Origin: Echinostoma caproni
Lineage: Eukaryota > Platyhelminthes > Trematoda > Plagiorchiida > Echinostomatidae
Reading direction: 5' to 3'
NCBI GenBank assembly: GCA_900618425.1
Contig: UZAN01040161.1
Location: forward strand, 1 to 64,000
Length of the DNA stretch: 64,000 nt
The stretch's first letter is position 1. Every line of letters starts with the position of its first letter. The notes under the pieces are model-generated. The model ran no database searches and was not told the origin of the DNA. It saw only the letters and a program-made list of their open reading frames with translations. The translations under genes and the position numbers were made by a program. This document shows, one piece after another, positions 32,944 through 43,290 of the stretch.

Positions 32944-33092
32944 GAAAAGCTAGGAAGCACTGGATAGCTGTTTCGACCAAGGTGGATCTCATCAGCAGTA
33001 CGAATCCATCGACCCAACTGGCTATCGAAACCGGGACCTCATGGGCAGAACACAAGCATGCTCTCACTCGGCCACCGGGTAGCTGATCGGAC
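32944..33092 (-). mobile_element. tRNA-derived SINE with hammerhead, divergent subfamily (copy D)
   Basis: Minus strand, complete from tRNA-like head to ribozyme. It has box-A-like gtggccgagtgagag (~33065-33079) and box-B-like ggtttcgatagcc (~33022-33034), then 20 bases, then the hammerhead at 32957-33001. The tail (cagtgcttcctagctttt) matches the 16.6-kb copy, not the 25/52-kb family. This is the best-preserved head of its subfamily. Confidence 0.85.
32957..33001 (-). ncRNA. Type I hammerhead ribozyme, copy D (compensated stems)
   Basis: Core CUGAUGA and GAAA are intact. Stem I is GUACUG/CAGUGC (a G-U pair replaces C-G). Stem II is GAUC/GGUC, closing CACCUU, with both strands changed relative to copies A/B but pairing kept. 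Stem III is ACAGCUAU, followed by cleavage-site C. The compensated differences argue for selection on folding before or during spread. Confidence 0.88.
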
Positions 33093-33344
33093 CGTTTTCA
33101 TTTTCCACTTACAAGATTTAGCACAACCAATCTTGGTGACCTTGTTGTGGACCACAGAGCTTGACTGTTATTGTCGGATCGTACTTTTTCAATGGAAACG
33201 TAACAGGTAACAGCAAGTGTTTAAGGCACCTAATACTTGCAAAAGTTACAAGATGATGAGGTACCTGCAATCCGGCTATAGAACAGAACAGTTTTTTTAC
33301 CGAAAACCGAGATCGATTTCCTGATTCTCTTGTTGTGATTCTCT

Positions 33345-33770
33345 ACAAACATTGAGGCAGCATCGGATTCGGAACCTATCCTCCTCCTGTTCCGGCCCGA
33401 AAATCACACGACCGATGGGGTTCATTTATCGGTCGGTCGAATGGTTCAGCCACAACAAGGGACCTGGTGCTTGCCCAGCTAACCCGAGCGAGAACCCACA
33501 CCTTGTTACAGCCGTGAGTGAATTTCGACTGTGGGTCAGGAGTGTCATCAGCACACGGATGGACTGGACAAGAGCATTACAAGCAGGTAATCAGACGGTC
33601 TCGTATTAGGGTGAGGAATTTTAAGCGCCGTAGTTCGCGGAATGTGATCCAATCAGAATACAGAAAGGGTCAGTGGGAATTAACTTGTTTAAGGTCACGG
33701 GTGAGAAGGACGAGACGATGTTAAAAAAGGAGCAATCGCACTATAGAACAAACATACTATAGTAGTGCGT
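33345..33770 (+). repeat. Dispersed repeat of ~430 bp, copy 1
   Basis: Matches 57625-58110 in the same orientation: tgaggcagcatcggattc, ggttcatttatcggtcggtc, gcttgcccagctaacccgag and cagcacacggatggact occur in both in order. Divergence is visible (roughly four fifths of positions shared by eye). Two short frames are open but not shared as protein. Class unknown. Confidence 0.8.
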
Positions 33771-34243
33771 ATGTGTAAACGGAGTGGAGAACTCTCATAG
33801 GCACGGATTATTGGGAGGATGAAATCAACAAAACACAGTCAACGAAGGACAATGGACAATACGATAGTGGTGCTGAGTGTCTCAAATCACACAAGTAGCA
33901 TTTGTTTCCACCCCGAGTGATTCTTCAGTCAGATTTCCACTACCAAGTTAAGGAAATCAGAAACGTTTAGACTGATCACTTTAACTAACAGCAATTCTTC
34001 TCCAAATGATACCGGGTGTGCCAACAGGGTGAGCTGTAACCATTGTACTACTAAATTTTAACCCACGCAATTTGTAGGAAGCACGAATACCTGATCTCTT
34101 ACTGTAATATTCCCTGCCTCCACTAGCTCCTCATTTGTTCTCACGCTTCACTCTTCATGTGTCAGTTTAGTTGGCACCTGTGGTTCACCGTTTTAACAGT
34201 ATCGCAGTTGTACTGTGCCGACTTTGAATTATCTCTGCTTTAG

Positions 34244-34400
34244 TACATCCCAGTCAGTGGTTGACAATGCTCGATGGCTCAATGCGGACCAGATGCAGCA
34301 ACACAAAGTGTCTTTGTTTATCCGTCATTCCCGTGAAAACCACAATCAAAGGCCGTTCACCGGAGGAAGAACAACGATCTCCACCTTCTTGAATGCTTGA
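34244..34400 (+). CDS. Candidate exon, polar peptide
   Basis: A strong acceptor (TTATCTCTGCTTTAG) is followed by 51 open codons (phase 2) to TGA: TSQSVVDNARWLNADQMQQH, SLFIRHSRENHNQRPFTGG, RTTISTFLNA. The adjacent minus-strand ORF at 34346-34555 overlaps the end, so gene limits are unclear. Not recognised. Confidence 0.45.
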
Positions 34401-34559
34401 AAATATTCCGTCAATGTTGGCAGTCGATATTTTCGACGCTTACGTGCAATTGATGGATAAATGAACAGAACACTCAATCCACCAACGCGAATTTCCATCC
34501 GATCGAATAAACAACGAATGAAGCTTACTTTACCGTAAAAATGACTCCGTCTCAAGAAA

Positions 34560-35300
34560 GCTCCTGACCACGTTTCTCAGGAAGGGTCTCGAATCGATCG
34601 CCTTGATATTGGCCACTGTCAACCAAGATTTGATGCGGTGTGAAGCTCCTATCCAGGCTTGTGATTATAGACCACGAACTAGTACTAGTCAGGTTCTACC
34701 TGAATCTGGTGAACGATCACGGTAACCAGACAGAAAAATACCAATAGTGCAATGCAAGTGACAGTCAAAAGTCAACTTTGGTATCGGAATTTTCTCGTGG
34801 TACGTTTATTCAGAATGCCGGAAGCTGCTCAAAGGAAGACATTAGAAGTTTCTCAGAACAGCGGCGTGGTTCAGTCCCACGACCAAATCATAAACGGTGT
34901 CTTTCGCAGACCACTTCTGTTTTGCTCCACAATCTCACAATCATTCCGCTGAATACAGATCCTTCAAGCGCTTGGCCGTTAGTAGCATTAGAAGTGACAA
35001 CGAAAAGACCTGGGTTGTTACAGGTGTGAAGATGGAAATTCCAACGATCATTGGTCTCTGTCAGCAATGTTCCTATCCACTCATGATAAGGGAACCGCGG
35101 ATGCTGATTGGAAAGGATCGTTGCAGATGTTACTGTCAGTGTGCATCGTGTGTAATGGCCGACTGTGTCGGTTTTCTGCCATGAGCAGGAGACAACGGCT
35201 CGTCGTGCTTTCAGTCTGGTTACCCTGTTACTTGGAAATACAAATCGAGTGATGGATTTCGGTAGGTTACGCGCTGTGTGTAAAGGCATTTGATAAATCA
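34560..35300. other. Block with long overlapping ORFs on both strands, unresolved
   Basis: GC is higher here and five frames stay open for 60-137 codons. The longest is 34888-35301 minus (137 codons: HEWIGTLLTETNDRWNFHLH, TSNATNGQALEGSVFSGMIV). A plus frame, 34897-35184, is Cys-rich at its end (GKDRCRCYCQCASCVMADC). I cannot choose between them and see no RT, transposase or zinc-finger signature. An old mobile element or a real exon are both possible. Confidence 0.35.
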
Positions 35301-35340
35301 TTTTTTGTCGAAATATTGCGGGATTGTTCTGTGCCGATAG

Positions 35341-35512
35341 GCATCAAATAACTGATGCTACTTTGTGCTTCAAACACATGAATACAGGTCTTGAAATAAG
35401 TCATAAGACACCGGAGAGCGAAAGATGTTTTTGTTTGAGTGTCATACTTTGCACATCAGGCACCTGTTTTAAATGCGAACTTGCGATCACCAAGAATAAT
35501 CGGGTATACTAG
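35341..35512 (+). CDS. Cys-rich candidate exon
   Basis: After GGGATTGTTCTGTGCCGATAG the frame (phase 2) is open for 56 codons to TAG; a donor-like gtatac sits just before the stop. It carries CFCLSVILCTSGTCFKCELA, a tight Cys cluster like an extracellular or zinc-binding motif. The next candidate exon, at 35614, also has Cys pairs (CVSCNVILC), hinting at one gene, but phases do not join directly. Confidence 0.5.
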
Positions 35513-35613
35513 AAAAACTTGATGGGGACGTTTGAGTAATTTTATCATAGTTTGGAGCTTTCTGCAGTAACGTATTTTGTATAAACGCATAACGAAAACC
35601 ATTTTTTTACCAG

Positions 35614-36014
35614 GCCTACACGATAGACAACAGAGATGTGTATCATGTAATGTGATTCTGTGTAATGTGGAAAGCTTCAGAACAAATCACAAAAGGCTAA
35701 AAAAACAGTGGTTTGATGTTCATATTTTTAGTACTTGTGGTCAACTCACGACTAAGTAATTAAGTGATATTATGGGACGTCTTTTACTGAATGATTTTAA
35801 TCGTTATTTTTCAATTGCTGTATGCCAAACTAACGGAGCGTTGAGTGAATACTACCGCAATGAATACACTCAGTATTTGTTACTGTCGAGTTACAAAACT
35901 GACTGCGCGCATAACAATATTATATGTATTTACAACAATAGATTGAACAGATGGGAGTTAATACTTATTTGCGATTGGTTCCTTGAAGTGTGTTACATGA
36001 AGTTCATTCGATGA
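35614..36014 (+). CDS. Candidate terminal exon and following ORF
   Basis: Exon 35614-35759 follows ATTTTTTTACCAG, enters in phase 1 and ends at TAA: RQQRCVSCNVILCNVESF, then KRLKKQWFDVHIFSTCGQ. Right after it, an ATG-started frame at 35772-36014 (80 codons, Cys- and Tyr-rich: CAHNNIICIYNNRLNRW) is open but lacks clear splice signals. I rate the exon about 0.5 and the second ORF about 0.3. Confidence 0.45.
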
Positions 36015-36240
36015 ACCCCAGTCATGGCAATTTGTCTAGTTCTTTTTTTGTTGGTTCTTTTCGAAAATTAATTGATGCAGTCTGCAGATTTCGGAACCTC
36101 ATCGATTGAATACAGGATCATTTATAATGCCTGACAGATATGAATTCCTCAGGCATTCAGTAGTGCAACACAAATCTATAACAAATGCAAGCAAGGATGG
36201 CATGTTTTAGAATTGATCCGAGTGATATACTGATGACTGG

Positions 36241-36416
36241 TTACAAACACGTTTGTGGGAACGAGTAAAGCAATAAAGTTTCCTGACCAGGAAGGTTAGA
36301 ATTATGAGAAACATTCAACGTTGATCTGGGGTTCGCAGCTGATAACGAGTGACATAAGGAAGGTTTCCCAGGAAGTGTAGTGCGTTGGATTGAAGTCCTA
36401 AGTTTTGATATTTCTA
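36241..36416 (-). CDS. Minus-strand candidate exon, Ser/Asn/Pro-rich
   Basis: Minus strand, after TTTTGCATAATTCCAG, phase 1 entry, 57 open codons to TAA at 36241. Motifs: EISKLRTSIQRTTLPGKPSL and NPRSTLNVSHNSNLPGQE, a low-complexity, disordered type. Plus frames are broken by a stop, which favours the minus strand. Similar in style to the exon at 37832-38032; possibly the same gene. Confidence 0.45.
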
Positions 36417-37709
36417 CTGGAATTATGCAAAACATTATTGTATTGCTGCTGGTGATAGATTTGACTATAACGTATGCTCAAGATTGCGCATATTTGTGCA
36501 ATAGGTTTTTAGGTGAAATGCACCTAAAACACAACACTTGATTTTCTATCCACATATCTTGAGATACATCAGTGGATGAAAGGTTAGAGGTACTTGGTTG
36601 CTTTGTTCCAATATGAACCTTTCATAATGAGATACAGTGAAGAAGTCAGTGAAAAGAAAGGATATTACTCTATCAACTTCTGGATTGTATGCCATACAAA
36701 ATTGATGATGTAATTAATTTCGTTTAATAACCTTAATAATAATAATCCGTTATCAGACGGTCCATTGTGCAGTGCATATGACTAACACACAGATAACAAG
36801 AACACACAACTACACTCGAAATCTAGGTCAAATCTGACCTACCCCTTTCAGTATGGATGCGGTGCCAACTACACAAAACGCGCACTAGGCAGGTTTGCAG
36901 TTAGTTCAAGAAAAACGTCACGAGTAGTTCGATGCACAGCCCTGGACACTAATTGATATCCTTGTTAATCATCAATCATTTGTGAAATGCAAAACCCGGA
37001 TTGGGTGAAGCAAGCTCATTCAAAATGATACACGATAATGATTGTATTAGAATGCAAAGTGCTGTTAAAGTAGTTGTCATACGTCGATGAAACCGCTCCC
37101 GTGGTACAACAAACTAGATTAATTTGTCGCCTTCTCTCTGTTCCGGTGACCCTTTTCAGGTTTGACCAAATTGTGAATCATTGGCCAGATCTGTATAAAT
37201 ATTGAATTGTTTTACAGCGGAAAGAAGCAGAAATGCGGCGTAATCTTCTATGACATAACTACTGCACTTTTGCCATGCTGGTATATCTTTTTAAGTCACG
37301 GGTTTATACTGGTTTGAATAGTCCCTTTTTATGGTGCGAGATAATGGCAGCCCGGTGAGCGTTCAAATGTTTCTCCTGATTTATACACAGTTCAGTACAG
37401 AGAAAGGTAGTCTATTCCACTGGATTAATTCAGAACTTTAACCTTTTCGTTCGGTGTGTAGGTCGAAATTTCCAGATGACGCATCTCATCAATTCCCCAT
37501 GTACATATGTGCGAAAACACATGGAGATATACGTGAGCAAACTATAGTAATGTGGAAGGAAAAATAGTGCAAGTTCCCCTTATTATCAACTAGTGTATCC
37601 CTTTAAATAATTCTTCTTTCAGGGAACATGAATATCTAAAGGTTTCAGTATTAACGGCAAGAATAAATAAATGGATATCTATTTTATGACAAAACCTGAT
37701 GGTATTCAG

Positions 37710-37780
37710 GATCCTCACCACTGAAATATTTTTCAAATGCTAAATTACAGAGAACGAAATCACAATCAAACATTGAAGGT
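37710..37780 (+). CDS. Short plus-strand candidate exon
   Basis: Between GATGGTATTCAG and the donor gtaaga lies a segment open in one phase: SPLKYFSNAKLQRTKSQSNI. The acceptor tract is weak and the strand conflicts with the neighbouring minus-strand exon, so this is tentative. Confidence 0.3.
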
Positions 37781-37831
37781 AAGAGTAATCATTTGCATAA
37801 AATCACTTGATCAACAGTTTGATTCATGTGT

Positions 37832-38032
37832 TTAAAGTAATGTCGATTCAATTGTCGACCGCTTTTTTACTTCCGGAGATTTTGTTTCTGGATCTACTTC
37901 GGGTTGACCTAAACGACTTTGTAGTTCTGTCACTGGACTGTTGCGTCGCTCTCCAGTAATAGATCTCTCAGAGGCTGGTCTTCTTATCCCTTTCCCAAGC
38001 AGCCTCATTAGGACTTTAACATTTGTGAACAA
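37832..38032 (-). CDS. Minus-strand candidate exon, charged C-terminus
   Basis: Open for 66 codons on the minus strand to TAA at 37832. Motifs: LLGKGIRRPASERSITGERR, SPVTELQSRLGQPEVDPETK, SPEVKKRSTIES. Charge and Ser/Pro content are typical of a disordered tail with phosphorylation-like RRxS sites. The plus frame here is shorter (39 codons) and hydrophobic. Upstream acceptor weak (AAATGTTAAAG). Confidence 0.45.
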   Translation of the reverse strand: MFTNVKVLMRLLGKGIRRPASERSITGERRNSPVTELQSRLGQPEVDPETKSPEVKKRSTIESTLL

Positions 38033-38039
38033 ATGTTGT

Positions 38040-39495
38040 GGTTACCAATTAAATGTTGCAATCCATTGACTTTTCGGAGGAAACCCTTATTCAAACACTT
38101 CCCTTCGCTTCTCTTACGTAGACGAACTACGTTTTGAGCAGAGCATCAATAAACATCATGTGTAGTCAATAAAATAATTGTACGGATCTATCATTTTTAA
38201 AACTATTTAAAAGCATTTGTTTCATGATACTAAACTCTGAACAGTTTACCCACGAACTTTGATGAATATTGACCAGATTGATTAAAAATGTGTAATATGA
38301 AGAAGGATGATCAATTGATTGATACACGTTTCAAAATGGCTATGGAATATCGTTATACAAGAAAATATGGATGTAGATATTCACATATTATCGGATTTTA
38401 ACATACCATCAATTAGTGGACTTCCTCATTTACTGGCATCTGATTTTGTGTCTCAGGCCTCTTAGTTCTATTAGTTCTTTATTTGAACATGCGTGGAGTT
38501 CGCGGTTATTTTGAGACCCTGAAGGGCTATATTGTTCAATATATATTTATAACCTGGGCAGTAATATTGTTCATAATGAGACCATCAAATTCAATTTAGA
38601 TAAACATTACCATAACCCGTTATTACCATTGGACTAAAGTTTTCTGTAGTTGAATTTCGAGATGTTCCTAAACATAAGTTTTGGTGAGAAACTCTGCTGC
38701 AATTGCCATTGAAATGAAAGTCCCGTTTGATGTGCTTCTTTCAGATAACTAAACACGGGTCAACCATGTCATAGTAGTCTAGTCAAGTCACGGCTATCTT
38801 CAGATGGTATTCATTCCGGTATAGAAGGGTATACGAAGGGTACGCACATATCTGGCAGTGAAGCGGCCACAATTGAAATAGGTCGAACATTAGAACTATT
38901 TTATTCCTCAGGCTCAGTTGTGTATTAAGTGCCTTATTTCAACCTATTTTCTCACTGTGTACACTCCATTGTTTATAAATGTTCTCATCATCCAACAGTG
39001 AGACTTACATTGTTTGAATATAGTTATGGCTATGCGTTTCAGAAAGAAAGCAGATCATTGTCTGATACTGTCAAATGTACAAAGCCTATCATTTAAATGT
39101 TCAATCGTACTAACATATATTATCACTACTTCATGGCTCCCTGGGGCAGGTTAAAAGCAAACAAAAAAGGTCAGTTACCTTAGATCAGTCCCAATTATTT
39201 TGCTATTGCGTATTGTACTACTAGAACCACTGGTAAATAAATCCGACAAAGCACTGCAGATGGTTTTAAAATACAATCTGGACACTTGTCGAGCATACCG
39301 TAAATGAATGCTATTGAGCTTTGCTTCTGGTGCCTGTTTTATAAAATAAATAAAAGCACAAGTACGTCACTTCAAGATACGTTGGAGATGAAATGACTGT
39401 TAGGCTTGAAAAGCAAATCAGATTTAAATCAAAAACAGACATATAGGGAACTTGGTATGCCGTTTATTCATTTTATAAACGGAATAACGGAACCT
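38040..39495 (+). other. AT-rich stretch, nothing recognised
   Basis: No supported feature. Confidence 0.4.
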
Positions 39496-39501
39496 AATAA
39501 G

Positions 39502-39650
39502 TTGTTGGGTTTTGCGGCAATGTTACATTTGCGTGTATTTATCTAATTCAACTGACGAAGCATTAGATGTTTTTCTATCGATTGTCCACTGCAACAATAT
39601 ATTAACTGGAGACGACGTAATCTATGAAACGAAATTTCGTTTTTGGATAA
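39502..39650 (+). CDS. Internal exon ending at a strong donor
   Basis: The plus frame is open from about 39487 to the donor gtaagt at 39651 (phase 1 out). Motifs: SCWVLRQCYICVYLSNSTDE, ALDVFLSIVHCNNILTGDDV, YETKFRFWI. It has four Cys and one Asn-X-Ser/Thr, suggesting an extracellular protein. The acceptor is uncertain. The overlapping minus ORF (39543-39740) is probably a shadow. Confidence 0.55.
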
Positions 39651-40014
39651 GTAAGTGGTAAATGTAGCCTTTGGTCTTGTTTTAAAAAATTCTCTTACGA
39701 ATGTTAAGATCAATTTGGTGCGTTCGCAGATGTTGCTCATTTAATAATTGCAACACTTTGTCAATTTAGCTCACTTTTATAGAACCGTTTTTGATCTGAA
39801 TGAGGAAACGATCGTATAATGAGCATTCACTTTTTGTAGTCATTCTTGTACTCACGGGGTACAGTGTAGTACTCAGAGATTCGAGTGCTTCAGTTAGACA
39901 TGGCCCGAGTGATCCGTCTTTCACAAATAACTGAAAATGTTCTTTTTGAAGGGTTAATCGGTGCGTTTCGGATAACTACTTTCATCTCCTTTATAACGGA
40001 TAACTCCGAGAAGA

Positions 40015-40260
40015 TCGTTCCCTCTTGTTGATAAACATTCGTTTATTTTGTCTGAAATCTCACCGCATGTCGAAGCAGCATGTGACTCCTCACGTTTCCT
40101 TCCTCTTTGAATCTTTCGTGAAAACAAACTTTCAAGAAACGTCCATCGAGCACAGGTCTACTGATGCCTAAAGGACAAAGGTAGGTAGGTAGCGTTGCGA
40201 AGCTTTGTACAATCAGTTGTATCACATCAGCTACGAGAATCTTTCTACTCAACTGACGAT
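40015..40260. other. Coding-like block, strand unresolved
   Basis: Plus frames read VTPHVSFLFESFVKTNFQET (after an acceptor near 40070, with donor-like gtctac) and, upstream, PLVDKHSFILSEISPHVEAA. The minus frame 40043-40252 reads VLDGRFLKVCFHERFKEEGN. All look protein-like; at least one exon is probably real here. Confidence 0.35.
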
Positions 40261-40487
40261 AGGAACCGGGACGTAGCTGGGGTTATATTTATAATCACTA
40301 CCGGCGCATCAGAAAAGACATTATAATTGTATACAAAATAACGCAAAACCCAAGCCATCCGTGTCACCCGCTGCTGAAACTATCACCCAACGTTCATCTT
40401 AGAGGACACCCATTCAAACTAGTGGTTTCAAACTGCCGATTGGAATGCGGGCTTCAGTCATTCACAGTCAGAATGTGTTATATCTAG

Positions 40488-40631
40488 AACTCTCTACCAT
40501 CCCAAGTCGTCTGTGCACCGAACATTAAATCTTACAATCTGGGACTCAATGAAACAGTAGCACACCTTACACTCCAACATAAATTAAGTTGCGTGCAACA
40601 GTGGAAGAATCCTGTATCAAGTGACATTTGA
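40488..40631 (+). CDS. Candidate terminal exon
   Basis: After TGTGTTATATCTAG the frame (phase 0) is open for 47 codons to TGA: NSLPSQVVCAPNIKSYNLGL, NETVAHLTLQHKLSCVQQW, KNPVSSDI. Two Cys and one N-glycosylation site. The minus ORF at 40532-40717 is a shadow. Possible internal donor gtatca. Confidence 0.5.
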   Translation, partial: NSLPSQVVCAPNIKSYNLGLNETVAHLTLQHKLSCVQQWKNPVSSDI

Positions 40632-40819
40632 CACAAGGAGTTGTACGTATCACTGTCTTTTAACCACAAAACGAACCTATGGGACGAGAAAAGCATGAGC
40701 TTGTAAGTTATTCCCAAAATAAATGTTTGATCTTTGAATTTGATTTTCGTCTCAAGACTGATTAAGTGAAAAATATTTTTACATTGGCTTCTGCACCTTT
40801 CCTATACACTAAATGATAG

Positions 40820-41015
40820 TGGAATCGTATCAAATTTTGACCAACTGAACCTTCTGTCATCGTTTTGTTTCCTATTATTCATTAAGTATACACTTGGCGA
40901 AGCTGTTTTCACTGCGAGAGAGTTGGTCACCGAAACTCCTATCATACTATGCAAAGACAGAGAAAGTTCAGTATTTACAGTGCAATTGCAGTTGTCAAAT
41001 TTAAAAGCCATTTGA
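40820..41015 (+). CDS. Exon, 64 codons, probably extracellular/membrane protein
   Basis: A long pyrimidine tract (CTTCTGCACCTTTCCTATAC) and AAATGATAG precede a phase-2 frame open to TGA at 41015. Motifs: GIVSNFDQLNLLSSFCFLLF, IKYTLGEAVFTARELVTET, PIILCKDRESSVFTVQLQL. The alternating hydrophobic pattern suggests a beta-rich domain. The minus-strand ORF here (40802-41038) is taken as a shadow. Family not recognised. Confidence 0.55.
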
Positions 41016-41381
41016 TGATGAGGAACGACCACTACCAATCACCAGTAACTCATTTTCGTTGTATCCGATCACATGATCAGATGAAATTCTTGAAAAACAA
41101 ACGTTGTTGCTGAAACGTTATACACCGAACAATTTACCCCAAATAGCACAGACATACCTGAATTCATTTTGACAACTTTTGGAGAAGAGATAAGGCACAA
41201 AACATATAGCTGACTACTGCGACGGCAATATATCTGTGAATTCGTGCGAAGTACACGTACGAAAGTGACTAATTACGCTGTTTAGTTCATTCCAAAGTCA
41301 TTTTCAATTAACTGCTACTTTTTTCTCTTACATAATTTACTTCATTCCTTAAAATAAAATACAGTTTAGACTCTCTTCTAG

Positions 41382-41433
41382 TCCACGTGGTTGTCACTAC
41401 GTTGAAGAAAATGATAAGCAGTTTAATAATCAG
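41382..41433 (+). CDS. 52-nt internal exon
   Basis: The strong acceptor GTTTAGACTCTCTTCTAG and donor CAG-gtaatt enclose 17 codons, phase 2 to 0: PRGCHYVEENDKQFNNQ. Both borders are excellent. It lies antisense to a minus ORF (41308-41529) that I discount. Confidence 0.6.
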
Positions 41434-41832
41434 GTAATTAACTAGACAAGCGTCTGATTCCAGACTGCGCCTCACACACCACAATGCAACAGTCTTCATA
41501 ACAAAAAAATGAGTTAATATTGTACCCATGTGGAGTACGTGTGCTCTCGGGGATTCAGTACCACACTCTTCTACTAGACAAAACCTGATTTCAATTCATT
41601 CAAGAGCCAAGTACAGCTATTGTTATTCAATGTTCAATACGTACTTATAGATGGAGTCAAACGTCTGAGATAAGCATTAAAACTCTTTGCGTAATCACAC
41701 TGTTGAGCACTATCCCAATAAAGAAGGTGTCAGTTTTGCTACGTCTCTTCTTGGTTGGTTTGGATTAAAAGGGGCTGTACAATTCTCCTGAGTAAAATTT
41801 TAGTAATTTAGCTTGCCGTTTATGAACCCCAG

Positions 41833-42247
41833 ATATTGTGTTTGTTTCTCGACCTTCATTGGAAGCACCTACGCAACTTGAAGGCAAGGAGTATGTCTTC
41901 CTCAGCGCAGAATGTTACTCGGCTGCAACGAGATATTTTGCTAGGTGCCCGGAAATACTGATCGGTCATAATACAATACCCCAATCAACGACCATGAGTA
42001 GACTTTGGGTGAAATTCTTCTGGATCTAGTCAAGAAAGCCATCATCATACATGTCTTATTTTGTTTGACCGTAAAGATAATATATGCCAATGATGTNCAT
42101 GAAGACAACCGTGGGTCGTATGTTGTGCTTGCTTCTACTGAATATCCCTTGCAACCCCGGTTTATCCTTTGTAGAATCATGGATGAATGTTTTATCTTAA
42201 CCAACATAAACCCCACTCATTTACCTGTAACGATTGCACAGTCGTAA
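41833..42247 (+). CDS. Two exons separated by a 32-nt intron
   Basis: Exon 41833-41997 follows GTTTATGAACCCCAG (phase 1 to 1) and encodes IVFVSRPSLEAPTQLEGKEY, FLSAECYSAATRYFARCPE and on. A 32-nt GT-AG intron (41998-42029) leads to exon 42030-42247 (phase 1), with a hydrophobic segment (AIIIHVLFCLTVKIIYA) then HEDNRGSYVVLASTEYPLQP, ending at TAA or at a donor gtaacg near 42227. Phases match. One base at 42097 is N. Family not recognised. Confidence 0.55.
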
Positions 42248-43290
42248 TCAAACTGCGGATGATGAATAATGAAACCAGAATGATAAAATAAGCGACAAAG
42301 CTGAGTAAGAAGGGGAGAAGTTCCATGTGACAGGTTGTCGCCATTGGCATTCTGCGTGCACAGCAGTCAATCCGGGAGTTACATAGAGAAAATATGTAAT
42401 TTGTTTTAGCCGATGAACGAGTTCAAATTTATTCTTGATATTCATGTGGAATACTATTAATTCCTTCATTGTATCCTACTACCATTTTAGATATTTTGTG
42501 AAGTGTGCCCTTCAATGCCATATATATGTAGTCAACTACATTTGGCTCAAATGAATTAGTGTTATCCGAGGGAACCTCTATCATAATGGAACTCTCTTAC
42601 TAGGCTGCTGAGGGCCTATACTCATGCAATGATCCATTCCGACCCTCACGCCTAACCATGGTCTCAATTTTGAGTACTGCCTCAGAACACTGTTACAGGA
42701 TGCCTCTCAATAACATCAGCAAAGAGTAATTGCAAACAGGCATGAGTGGTAACTCATTGGAATAAAAGATTGGAAACAAAACGGGACCCTGAAGAATCTC
42801 GATTTGGGATGTGTACACTACTATTTTGGTGTCGCATCTGTTAAACCGGGTTACATAACATGCCATGCAAATTTTGAGGTTTGGGCATCTTACTTAAGAA
42901 GTTCAATGGCTTTCGGATTCATCAATGTGAAATCCAGTTATTCAGGTAGAAATAAAAGATTTTGATAGTGGTTCAAAAGGGGAAAAGTACGGAATCGGTT
43001 GGAAGTTTAGTTATTTTCAGAAAGTGTAGCGGTGAATGCGTATTACATTCAGGAAACGCCTGCAAAATCAGGCTTTTATGAGTAAAAAAACAGGACAATA
43101 GAGTTTAAGTAGAATGGCATTGCTGCCATGTTCTTATATACATCCCTACAAATGTTTTGCACCGAAAGCCACAAAGCACAAAAGTGAATGAGGCCTAATT
43201 TTTGCGCCATCAGAGTGTACACCGTTCAACTTGCGCATTTGCGAGCACTGCTAATACATGATTACACAGATATTGAGTTTTTGACTTCAG
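42248..43290 (+). other. Mostly featureless; one short open spot
   Basis: A 25-codon plus frame near 42310-42385 (KFHVTGCRHWHSACTAVNPG) looks protein-like but lacks firm splice sites. Otherwise nothing recognised. Confidence 0.3.

Noticed and set aside
39543..39740. Minus-strand 65-codon ORF
   Set aside because: Plus frame ends at a consensus gtaagt donor and is more protein-like.
40802..41038. Minus-strand 78-codon ORF
   Set aside because: Plus strand is open over the same span, with a long pyrimidine tract and acceptor.
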